Source: Clytia hemisphaerica (taxonomy: Eukaryota > Cnidaria > Hydrozoa > Leptothecata > Clytiidae). From it: DNA of 64,000 bases. The stretch covers positions 124,001-188,000 of the forward strand of contig CACVBU010000615.1 of NCBI GenBank assembly GCA_902728285.1, read 5' to 3'. Both the position numbers and the translations under genes were made by a program. Numbering within the stretch: position 1 is the first letter of the stretch; each line of letters begins with the position of its first letter. Below the pieces are notes generated by a model. It was given only the letters and a program-made list of their open reading frames with translations. It was not told the DNA's origin and did no database searches. This document shows, piece by piece, positions 44,333 through 54,555 of the stretch.

Positions 44333-47016
44333 TATGTCAATTTGGGGCCCCAATAAAATTTCACAGACCAAAACAACAAATTAACGCAACCATTTCTGGC
44401 TTTGTGACACCATAATCATAAACATCGACTGAATGGATGGATTGGACAGGATTTGTAATATCTACTTCAAAGGCAAAAAATGCATAGACAAATAGACAAA
44501 ATTAGAAATGTAAACATCTGTGACTATATTGTGTTGTATAAGCCAATCGAAATGCTTTACACAATAACTATATGTCATATTTTGATTATTTTTTGTGCAA
44601 TACATAACCTTTTTTTGCCAGACCTAACAAGCAACAGCAAGGTTTCAAACCATGCTGCCGCATTACTCAGGCTAGCTCTAAAGCTTTAAAACAGCATCTG
44701 GATCTGATAACATGAAAACCAAAATGTCACAGCTAATTCTACCATTTGAGGATTGAGCCAAGAACGCGGGCGGGTGAAAAACTTTAATCTGTCAATCATT
44801 TTCTCAAGCAAAAAGTATGCAAAGCAATTCTAGCTTTATAATAGTGTAGCGGATCATCAGTGGATACTATTCAATTATCATTATCCCTTTATTTTCATTC
44901 CTAGAATTTTTGCAAAAAAAAGGTAAAATTAGAAAAGTTCTATTTTTTACTGCTCTATTCACATACTCAAACCAATGTGCTCTAATACCATTTTGCACAA
45001 TTTATCTTCAAAAATCTTTATAAGTCGTCAAGACTTAGCTAATTTTCCCTTAGCAACACATTGTTTTCCCCTAGCATCCAGCTTTATCAAAATTTTACAA
45101 ACTGTTTCCTAGTGGTTCTAGACTAGGTAAATGTCTTAAATTGCAATATGAATATGAAAGTCATTAGCACAACTTTCACTGAATTTTAGGGAAAATTAGG
45201 GTTGCAGAGACAGAAATAGCAGACCCCAACAGGTAACGAGGAAGCAACTTTGGCTGATGCTTGTTGTGAAACTCAAGTCAAATCAAATTGATTCTAATGT
45301 TTTTGACATTATTGCAGAGGAAATAATAAGAGGGAATTGGGTGGGGGTTCTTACTCATAGAAGTTGAAGATTCTCTTAGCAGGTGAAATTAGGCTTTTGA
45401 GATTTTACCACTAAGACTAGAAAAGAACCTTGAAGAAAATTATGTCAAAATATTGCAATCTAGTTTTGAAAGTTTTTTGAGTTTGTAAAAGAGGTTTTAT
45501 GGTAAGTTAATCATGTGTCTGTCTGGGTTTCCAAAGTTTTGATAGTCTGTCAACAAGGGTTCACTCACAGTGAGCATAGTTACACCAGACTCTAAAATTT
45601 TAGAAACTTTGTAAGTTGAGTGAGGTAGGAGTTCTTTTTCTGAAATTTTGAGTCTGGATACCCAGGTTAGTGCTGTGAACAAAACGCACCCGCAAGCAGC
45701 CGCAAGCACTTATTTCCAAACTTTGAAAGAAGACATATCTTGATAAGGCTTTTTTGCAAAAGAAAGCTGAATAAATTCTCTTGAAGTTGAAAAAAACAAC
45801 CTTTCATACCTGGAGTTATGTAAGATTGAAGATTTTTTTTCAAATTCCTGTTTTTGTTAAGTTACTGCCGGGGGGGGGGGACACTCATTACCGTGAGTGG
45901 TCCTAAACCCAAAAGCCCTGCCTAATTCTGACCCCCCAAATAGCTGTTATGAAAAAAATTCTATGTTTACAAACATTCCCTCTCCAAGTTGAACGATAAA
46001 CTATTGCAAGAACTCTTGAAACAAAAAATCTAACAAGATGGCTATAATGTCAAGATGCCAATTTATGTTGGTAATCTAAAAAGTGTGAATCGTAAAAAAA
46101 ATTACATTTTATGATGCTGTTTTATTGCTGTTGTCATTTTATGACATTGTAGTACATATTGCAATAAAAATTATGTTTTGTATAAGAAGCAATTATTGCT
46201 ATTTCTTTTTGGTTCATTTGGTTCAATGTATCAAATCTCTCAGTTTAGTTGACACTTTGGTATAGTCAACTCAGGTAATCGTCACGCACTCCTAATTCTT
46301 ACGCACTTTTTGAATCACCAATATTTCATGATATACTTGGTTTCTAACCTTGAAGTAAAATTATTATGAAAGCCATTGAAAGACAAGAATATTTTTCTCA
46401 GTTTTTCTTTGAAACAGAAAATTTCCCAATCTTCTTTTTTACGCAGACAGTTGAGAAATATAGTGCACTAAAAGGGTTGGGTAGATCAAGAGAAAATGCA
46501 CTGAAAGGGTACCTTTTCAGCCACATTGAACTGCACTGCACTGTAAGAAGAGTACGATTTTGAAAAGCAGATTTTGCTGCGCGGCACATACCGTCGTTTG
46601 GAAAGCGAGTGCCGTGGGCGCACAAGCAGTTACATCAATATGCCTTCTTACCTGTCTTTAAAAATATAAATAAAAGTAATCACGTAAAAGGACGCGAAAA
46701 AAAAGACATAAGTGTGAGAACAGAGTAATCAAACTCGTTAGAAAAAGTACCATTAGAAGTCATAAAAAATCAACCTGAATAAATGCAATCGAAATTCCAG
46801 AGAGCTTCATATTCCCCAAACAACATTACATTACTATGTCAAACTCCCATCACATAAATTTTACAATTACATCAGAGTAGACTACGCTCGCCACCGAACA
46901 GGTTTATTTGGAAAGGGTAATTATATTTTATTGTTCACTTCTTTTTCAAAGATTCGCCGGGTTGGAAAAGTATGAATTTCTTTGTACATATTTTACCTAC
47001 CCCAAATATTTAGGAG
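44333..47016. other. Non-coding region upstream of the four-gene block
   Basis: No gene supported. CCGGGGGGGGGGACACTC at about 45868 and GGCACATACCGTCG...GAGTGCCG at about 46579-46612 look like decayed ends of a relative of the MITE at 23478-23812. TGCACTGAAAGGGT-type units lie in between. The rest shows nothing. Confidence 0.4.
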
Positions 47017-47024
47017 GCTGAGTT

Positions 47025-47719
47025 CAGTAGCGGCCTGGCTTAAATTTCTTGGTGGTGCAAACTTTGAAATTGGCGCCCCCTGGTATTTTTGTCCTTATTT
47101 GCGCCCTCCATCATTAAGTTAAAATATTAAACTATCAGAGACAATTTGATTATCTTTGAAACGCGAGATGGTCTTACTTTACTCTCCATTAAAGATCAAA
47201 GGCTGAAAGCTCGGCTGAAAGAGGCTCCAAAAATTCAGAAGTTGGGAGGAAGGGTTCCGTGTAATTTAGGCGCTGCAGGCAAAAAAATTTGATGTAAGAA
47301 AGGTCAAACTCCCTAAAAGATCTTCTAAAACGGAGAAAGTTAGTCAGTATAAGACCACAAATACCACAGCGAGAATTAACAAGTTTTGATCATTTTGGCA
47401 AACTCTCATTTTGGGGGTGAGCATTCTCTTTAACCCCCTCGGTGGATACACAACACTTCTGTTACTTCTGATTCAATATTGATAGAAGTTTTGAAAAATG
47501 AAAGAGAAAGGGTGTAAGAGGGTAAAATAAAGCGCCGCAGGCGAAAAAAATTAACATTGTACTCATAGAAGGCGCTATAAACGTGCCGAAGGGCGCCAAA
47601 TTGCCCAATTAAACATGAACAAAATTTTGGCGCCCCCTTGAAAAGCTCTTTTGGCGCCCCTCTCAGATCTTTCTGGGTGGTGCACTGCACACCCTGCACC
47701 CCCTGCCAGGCCGCCACTG
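47025..47719. mobile_element. hAT-type non-autonomous element with 8-bp duplication
   Basis: The left CAGTAGCGGCCTGGC and the right GCCAGGCCGCCACTG are inverted with one mismatch. GCTGAGTT stands directly outside both ends (47017-47024 and 47720-47727), an exact 8-bp target-site duplication. GGTGGTGCAAAC/GGTGGTGCACTG and GGCGCCCCC units recur near both ends. No transposase was found. Confidence 0.85.
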
Positions 47720-48295
47720 GCTGAGTTTTAAACGCATCGTCAAGTTGAAACGAACGATAAATGTATCAAGGTCTGTTTTATTTACCCCCTGCTGACTTAA
47801 CAAAAGAGACTTTAACTCGATGTTACAATCCAATTATTGAAAGTTTGACTCTGCCTTTTTATAATGAGCATTTTCTGATTATGCAATTTTCATATGGCGG
47901 CAATCACAAATATGTTCATTTTGCGTCCTCGTTGGGTCTAAAAAGTGAGTCGGTCGGTCGGTCATAAAAATTTTCGGGTTTCCATTTTTCCGTCCATTTT
48001 TTGAGTGCAATCTTGGAGTAAACGGTGAAGGCTTCTTCGTAAAAGCGAAAGACATGTATCTATTTTTCGGATCCGGCATGCGGGAATAGTGTCAGGACCT
48101 GCAGTCGACCTGGTAGGGTTGGGTATGGGTGTGGTTTGGGTGTGGTTACGTATCAGATTGGCTAGGAATTTGGTTATTATCAGTTAGGGTTAGGGTTGGA
48201 GCTCGAAAAAAGCACTCTTTTATGATTTTCTCTTAATACAGTCAGGTCTGTAGTTTGTACAATATAAATAGCCGTCAGAAACGCTCTTTCGGCAT

Positions 48296-48387
48296 GAATC
48301 CGTGGCGCAGTGGATAAGGCATTGGGTTTCAAAACATCGGAACTCTGCGGAACTTTGCATTTAGTGGGTTTGAATCCCACCGGTGGC
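48296..48387 (+). pseudogene. tRNA-like sequence (decayed tRNA or SINE head)
   Basis: The A box TGGCGCAGTGG (48303-48313) and a perfect T-arm (GTGGG-TTTGAAT-CCCAC, 48364-48380) with its B box are intact. The D-arm resembles tRNA-Ser, and the long middle would allow a variable arm. The acceptor stem pairs at only four of seven positions. The anticodon stem does not close around TTTCAAA. I therefore do not call a functional tRNA. Confidence 0.5.
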
Positions 48388-48556
48388 CATCTGTCGGTAA
48401 GTCATTCAGTAAGTTAGAAAACATAGTAAATAACTCACACAGAACCAGAAAGTCAGAAAAACTACGAACAAGAGACTGGAAAGTACGAAATAAGTCCAGA
48501 TCTGTCTTTCGTCTTTACGAAGAAGCCACGACCGGAGTAAACTGCCAGCCAGCCAG

Positions 48557-49133
48557 ACGACCCTCGACATGGCCCGAGAATTCTCGGGCCAAAACTTTTA
48601 TTGGAATTCGCGTAAAGCCCGAGTATGGCCCGAGCTGGCCCGAGAATTCGGGCCGTGTTCGGGCCACGCACGGGCCACACTCGGGCCAATTTTTGAAAAC
48701 ATGATTTAAATAGGCGTGTAATTTCAGGACTGAATTTTTTAAACATTTTCTTTGAGAAAAACTTGGTTTCTCTTAATTATATTAAATATATGAATGTTGT
48801 AAATTCATATAATATAAATATTAAATGTCTTATTTGGTATGAAAACATAGTTATAAATATACTTAGGGTGGAAATATTTGCTAGTAAACTGGTCCTGGTT
48901 TTAAACTGAAGCGTGTTCACGGGAAGCTCGTAAAGTTTTTTTGAGCGATATAAACAAAACAGACAAATCTTATTTTGTTTGACTGGACATGCTGAATCAA
49001 TTTAACATTTAACTTGGCCCGAACATGGCCCGAATGACTCGGGTCATGTTCGGGCCAACAGAATTGATAGGGTCTCTCGGCCCGAGCATGGCTCGAAGAG
49101 GCCCGAGAATTTTCGGGCCATGTCGAGGGTCGT
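48557..49133. mobile_element. hAT-like MITE with CCCGAG-rich ends, nested
   Basis: The left ACGACCCTCGACATGGCCCG plus AGAATTCTCGGGCC is repeated inverted at the right with 33 of 34 positions equal. CCAGCCAG flanks both ends (48549-48556 and 49134-49141). Because the target itself is a CCAG repeat, the duplication could look longer than it was. Many further CCCGAR or YTCGGG units lie near both ends. Confidence 0.85.
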
Positions 49134-49209
49134 CCAGCCAGCAGCCAAAACAACCGCTTGTAATGGGTGGTTTAAACTTGTGACCTCCGACCCCAAAATG
49201 GCGCATGTA

Positions 49210-50197
49210 GAGTCCCCTGCCCAGTTGGCGACCGGTCTAGTTGGCGACCGAACGTCTTTGAACCCAGAAAAGTCATACAAAAACAAACCTCTGGAGAATT
49301 TCTTTTGGTAGTTATCTGCCTTGACCTATTTCCCGTACTGTGTAAAAAAGGTTTTAGAAAAAAACGAGTAGAATCCGAAAGATCCAACTTTGCACGGAAG
49401 CACACGAAAAAGCCGGATTTTTCAAAAAAAATAAAAAATGGCTACCTGTGGACAAAAAAGCTTCGTAAGAAAAAACGCTTCAACTCCCACGCCAAAAAAT
49501 ACTTGTCCAAAACAATGAGTATGTTAGAAAGCATTTCTGTAAAAATCAGCTCGATACAGTTTCCTTCGTATGAAATATTGATAAAAAAGTTGATGCAATC
49601 AGCTTCGAAATTTGACGTCCAGTCTGCGACCGACCAAACTCAAAAAATGAAAAAGAAGACTCTACATTGCGATCAAAAAATTCCAGACGCGAAGAGAAAA
49701 AAACAGGCATAAAAAATTCCCGCGTTTTTATCAAATGAAGACTCTCCATAGACCGCCACTTTCTAAACAAAACAAAAACAAACTTTAGAAAAAAATGGCG
49801 ACTTGAAGAAAAATTCTGAAAAAACATGCCGAAGGGAAATGTAAGTGAGCTATTTTAAAACAAAAGAACGAGTGTAAATAAATTTAATACTCGAAAGCTT
49901 ATGAGTTTTTTTATCATCCTGATCAATTAATATGACCTTACCTGTAAGTAGAGCACTGATTTTCTCTTTTTAACGATCGGTCGCAGACTGGTACGTCGGT
50001 CGGGAACTGGGCACTAGTACCGCTCGCTTCGAAAGTTTTTTATTCTAAGAAGATCGCCTCAAATAAAAAATCAAAACAAACACGAAGAACATGTTAAAAG
50101 TTGTCTAACCGTTGGTTGAAAAGGATTTTCAAAAAAGTTAAAAGTAAGTGAAAAATTCGAATCCAAAAATTTCGGTCGCCAACTGGGCAGGGTACTC
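49210..50197. mobile_element. TA-flanked TIR element, nested
   Basis: The left GAGTCCCCTGCCCAGTTGGC plus GACCG equals the inverted right end except for one base. TA lies outside both ends (49208-49209 and 50198-50199). The TTGGCGACCG motif is repeated inside the left end, and GGTCGGGAACTGGGCA occurs near 50003. A lysine-rich frame at 49305-49712 has no transposase features, so the element is probably a non-autonomous Tc1/mariner-type copy. Confidence 0.7.
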
Positions 50198-50199
50198 TA

Positions 50200-50811
50200 A
50201 TGATAAACATAGTCAAAATGCTGCGAATGCGCTAGAAATCGCTCGCACAAAAAATCGACAATAATAAAATTTTTGAATAAAGGAAAGGTCATGACAGAAA
50301 AAGTCTGACAAATTTACCGACTCACCGACTCAATTCTACTTAATTTTCGAGAGTCGGTCGGGCGACGCGAAACAAAGATATTTGTGATTGCCGCCTATTG
50401 CTATTGACATTTTCGTACATTTTCGAGGCATTTTTTATGTAACTGACAAGCTTTGACCCCCTACAAGGTTGATGACCACTTTTATACCACAGTGTCAGTA
50501 CCATGAGATCGGGAAACTTGCATCCAGTGGAGGCTAAACATGCATAGATACCCTCAAATGACCTGGCCTGTGGGCTGGATGGTCATTTAAAATACAAAAT
50601 TAATATTTCCTCCGCTTTTTCTGAATCCTTAACTGAGACTGAGAACAACATTAACAAGAGCAAAGTTTGAAGACAAAAAATATATATCATACTATACTAC
50701 ATGCCATTCACACAACACAATTTATTGAGAAGAAAATTTAAATATGCTGACAAAACAGAAAAATTTTATCATCTTGAAAAATTTGAAAAATCTCACCACC
50801 AAAGTACAGTA
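50200..50811. other. Spacer before the P-like element
   Basis: It holds the right arm of the outer element (to 50395) and then non-coding AT-rich DNA. Confidence 0.4.
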
Positions 50812-50818
50812 GCCTGAT

Positions 50819-50920
50819 CAGTCAGGAATCGAACAATGGGCCTTTTGTTTTCGCGGCTCTGATGTTGAGACATTCGGGCCCAGTCCACGGGTAGTGGATA
50901 AACAAACAAAATGGCGGCTG
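50819..50920 (+). repeat. Left terminal inverted repeat of the P-like element
   Basis: The outer block AGTCAGGAATCGAACAATGG and the inner block CCCAGTCCACGGGTAGTGG, then AAACAAACAAAATGGCG, match the right terminus. The middle 40 bases are diverged. The inner end contains the ATG of the zinc-finger gene. Confidence 0.85.
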
Positions 50921-52632
50921 CACAAGAGGTTCTTGAGCAGGATTATTATACACTAGACAAAGTTTATGGATTATTGGAGAGTGGTTTTTTCGATACTGGA
51001 AAAGAAGATGATGGTCAAGACCATTTTGATTTAGAAACCATAGGAGTAATGATGGACAATGGTGTTTTTGATGACGTAGACGAAATCAAAAACGAAATAG
51101 AGTCTATGGAATCTGAGGTGACTTTCCCTTTATTTTTATACCAGTATACTTTGCACTTTTGTATCTTGGAAATATAAGACTGTTTTAGGAGGTTGGGTTT
51201 TGTAGTTTGGAAGAAGTACCTATATAATAAAATTCTTACCTAACTTTTCTTACCTAATAGAGGTGAGTATAGGTGGAGGTGGAAAATTATAAAGATCCTT
51301 TTTAAATGTATTTACTTAAGCACTTTATTAGCACAACCCAGTGAGTTTCTTTGAAGAGGGCATGCAATTTTACATAGTATATCATATATTATTAATGAGT
51401 AAGCTTTACTTCAACAGTTTATGGTTTGATTATAGCTTTCTAGTCTATCAAATGAGTCAAGTTTTGCATGTGATGTACAAGGATGTGACAAAGTCTGCAA
51501 GACAAAGGGAGGGATCAAACGACACAAACAGGCAAAACATCCTGACGATGTTTTACTTGAAAAACAACAAATAGAACAACTACAGTCACAACAAGCTGCT
51601 CGTCTCCTTCACCCTCTTGACATCAAGAAAAACATGAAAAAGGCACTGGAAAACATTAAAAGTGATGAAAATTTTCCAGCCACGTTCAGAGAAGGATTCA
51701 ATTTAACAGATGAAATTACAGGTGATCAGGGACGGGCATTTTTCAGAACATTGAAAGACGATATTCTTAAATTTGAAAGAAAAAAGGATCTTGAACTTTT
51801 CTTACAAGTCTTTAAAGAAAAGCTGAATACTCAGAATGACACACTGATGAAAGATAAAGATAATAGCAAGGAATCGAAGAAGCAAAACGAAGAAGATCAA
51901 AGGAAAGAAAAGGAAAGAGAAGAAGATCAAAAATACATCAATGAGCTCAAAAATAAATTTTCAAACATTCAAGCATATCAATTATTCCTATTTGAAGTAG
52001 CTGCACTTTGCCTTGCTACATTACAAGAGCCAAAAGAATCTTCATCACAGGAAACAAATAAAACAAAAGTTGTCTTGGCTAAACGGGAAATCGAGTCTTT
52101 AGAATATTTGACCGGACACGTGTTCCATAAAATTTATCTTAAATTGAGAAAGAATCGTAACTATTGGAAAGTTTCTTTCCAGCAAATGATAGCTTTGATT
52201 TGTGAATTTAAAGTTGAAGCTACAGAGGAGCAAAAGTTCATTCACGCAAAAGATAGAGGAGGATTATGGTATACACGAAAGGAAGCTATTGCTATTTTTC
52301 ACTCTGTTGAATTGATTTTCAGAAATTTCACTAAAAAGAAAAAAATGACAGTTCGTAAAATTGATTACAAATTAATCAAACAAAATTGTGTGAAAAATAT
52401 AGAGGTCAGAATCAATTTTGACAAAGTCTTAAAATCACATGAAAGTGCCATTACAAAAGATCTTGCATACGATTTGCTTGATACTCTTGTTGGTCTTTAT
52501 ATCAGAATCAGAGCACATTCCTATGCTAAAAATGTGAGGGAGAAATTCAAGCTAGCATTAAAATTAAATAGACAGAAATCCCTGAGAGAGGAGCTGAAAA
52601 GGGCAAGCAATGATGACCCATCTACATGCTAG
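50911..52632 (+). CDS. C2H2 zinc-finger protein encoded by the P-like element (two exons)
   Basis: Exon 1 is 50911-51117 and exon 2 is 51436-52632. The intron starts GTGACT and ends TTGATTATAG, and both splice borders are in phase 0. The product has about 467 residues. An acidic N-terminus (residues 1-69) has LESGFFD/MDNGVFDD repeats. A single C2H2 finger follows: C81-x4-C86-x12-H99-x4-H104 with KVCKTKGGIKRH. Next come a glutamine/charged linker and a likely coiled coil (about 205-245). The C-terminal part contains LEYLTGHVFHKIY, AKDRGGLWYTRKE, FHSVELIFRNFT and LVGLYIRIRAHSYAKN. From memory, a YxxGxxxxK...RGGL pattern is common near the C-termini of P/THAP-type and related transposases. I infer a transposition accessory factor, binding DNA by the finger, but no function is shown. 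AATAAA follows at 52845. Confidence 0.8.
51118..51435 (+). other. Intron of the zinc-finger gene
   Basis: GTGACTTTCC at the 5' border and GTTTGATTATAG at the 3' border. Removal joins two phase-0 exons and places the zinc finger just after the junction. Confidence 0.75.
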
Positions 52633-52844
52633 ATAGATATTATTTTGATTATTTGAAGGCAGTTTGTTGACTTCTTGATGTTGATATTTTGATTACATTT
52701 TACACTGTTGTTTAGAGATCATTGTATTCATTCCTAGTATTTAGTCTTTTATCAATTAGAAAATTGCAAAGAAATGTTACTTTTTTAGATACTTTACTTA
52801 ATAGTTTTGAAAAAAATTTGGAAAGTGACTTTTTTTATCCCAGC

Positions 52845-52850
52845 AATAAA
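52845..52850 (+). terminator. Polyadenylation signal of the zinc-finger gene
   Basis: AATAAA 213 bases after the stop codon; the first good match downstream. Confidence 0.55.
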
Positions 52851-54236
52851 ACAGAAAGTGTTTGCATTTTGCTTAAAAACTATTTGTTTTGCTTCTTCGT
52901 TAGAAGGAAAATTAGTTATATTGATATATCGTTAGAAAGAAAATTAGTTATATTGATATATTAATAACTATTACATTTTGTATATTTGATATTTTTTATA
53001 AAGTATTTAGGCAATTACTTTTTTAGTCTGGTTTATGGAAATGCTGACGATTTTTTTGCAAAAATAGAAAAAAATAAAATTCACAGAAATTTATTTCTGC
53101 ACTTCCGACTATGTCTGATCTTCCATGAAATGGACTTTTTTAGAAAACTTCCTTTTGTAAGAGCAGGAAAGGAAGATAAAAGGGTACAGTCATCTCTTTT
53201 TCCCAATATGCTTCCTCTAATGGCGCTCAACACAATTTTCCCGCTGAAAAACTTGCAATCTGTTGGAAATTATGAATATGAAATTGCTTTGTCCTGTTTT
53301 GAAAGTTTTTTCCTTTTTTTAACATTATTAGTATATTATGATAATGCAAAATGACTTTTTTTTAATTATGAAATTTTTTGTGAAGGTGAAGCGTGACGCT
53401 ACAGATCAAATCTGTGTTTTGACTGGACTCACCAACCTTTATGATTATAAGGGTACAGTTTGTTTTTTATTTTTTTAAATTCAAAATACCCTGAATGTGT
53501 TACTGTAGTGTTTTCATCTTACTTTTCTTACATTATTGTTTCTTTAAACTTTTTGCTATTTATTCTAGAAAATGAAAAATAGAACGGTTGGAGCTTCATT
53601 TTTCATCAATGAGAGAATCTACAGATGTTGATTTTTTGTAAGAAAAAATCTTTAATGATTTTGTTTGCTCTATAATATAATTTCTGTCAACAAGTTGCCA
53701 AAGAAATACATAAAGCCCCACTGACAATCATATCATTATTTCACTTTGTATTACTTTTCAGTATTAAGGCAAGATAAAATATTTAAAGTAAAAGAATTTG
53801 AAATTTCCTTAGCCCTGTAAGAGGTAAAAAGCTTTTCAAAGAATTTTATGTAGCAGGGCTAAGTTATCCGAAAATAGCTTTAGATATTTCAAAATGATAG
53901 AAGAAGTCCTCATAACATCAGGATTCAATAATATAAAGTGTGTTGTACCTGTGTTTAGATTATTTTTTGTTTTATTTTTAATCTTAACAAAAAAATAATG
54001 CAGTTTGAACAAATAGTATATATAATATATGTAATAAAACTGTTCTGTTCAAACAAAAATCTGTGAAATATTTATGAAGAACTATATTTTGAGGGACAAA
54101 TTTTCGAACTTTCAGAGAGTAAAATTCAAATATGATTTAAAACTTAAAAAAGAGCAACGAGAACCAAAAAAAATTGGAACCGGAAAATAAACTACATGGG
54201 AAAAAAATCTAAAAAATTTACCGAGACTTTTTAATG
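52851..54236. other. Interior of the P-like element between the two genes
   Basis: A 32-base tandem pair lies at 52901-52962 (TTAGTTATATTGATATAT twice). The plus-strand frames at 52986-53354 and around 53384-53450 (KVKRDATDQICVLTGL) read like protein in places but lack a start, splice borders or a family. They are left unannotated. Confidence 0.4.
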
Positions 54237-54322
54237 AATTCACGGTGAAAAGCTGCAATCTTTCAGTAATTTACGGTGAAAAATTGAAATTTCGCCGTGA
54301 ATTGTTAAAAGATTGCAGCTTT
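54237..54322. repeat. Interleaved inverted repeats between the convergent genes
   Basis: AATTCACGGTGAAA (54237-54250) pairs with TTTCGCCGTGAATT (54290-54303). AAAGCTGCAATCTTTCAGTAATT-type sequence (54249-54271) pairs with its inverse at 54300-54322. The two pairs are in crossing order, so a pseudoknot-like fold or alternative hairpins are possible. Confidence 0.7.
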
Positions 54323-54555
54323 GATTTTTTCCTGTACTAATTGGAAGAAAATGAATCAACATTAGTTTAATTAAAGAAATTATTTTTTCAATTAATTTAA
54401 GAAGACTTTCTGTGTGTAGCATTAAGTAGTCAGCAATTTCTGGTCACTAATCTGTAAGGATTTTGGAAAACTGCTAGTTAAAATGCAAATAATATAACAA
54501 ATAAAATGTAAGAATATAAGAACCTTTGCTTTCATTATCAAATCTACAACTGTTC

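Larger units (their letters stand above)
47896..50395. mobile_element. Outer inverted-repeat element hosting nested insertions
   Basis: The left GGCGGCAATCACAAATAT with TTTGCGTC and GAGTCGGTCGGT nearby is repeated inverted at the right (50345-50395). TAT adjoins both ends, so a short target duplication is possible. Two complete TIR elements (48557-49133 and 49210-50197) and a tRNA-like sequence lie inside. The outer element's own sequence, excluding the two insertions, is about 0.9 kb and shows no transposase. Confidence 0.6.

Noticed and set aside
44161-44379. 72-residue frame resembling a protein end
   Set aside because: It spans the right half and end of the mariner-type MITE, with no DDE/D motif.
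48296-48387. Functional tRNA with UCA anticodon
   Set aside because: The acceptor stem pairs at only four of seven positions and the anticodon stem is not closed.
49305-49712. 135-residue lysine-rich frame
   Set aside because: It lies inside a TA-flanked MITE and has A-rich composition and no transposase motif.
52986-53354. 122-residue frame within the P-like element
   Set aside because: It is Phe/Lys-rich as expected from AT-rich DNA, with no domain and no splice support. It could be revisited with RNA data.
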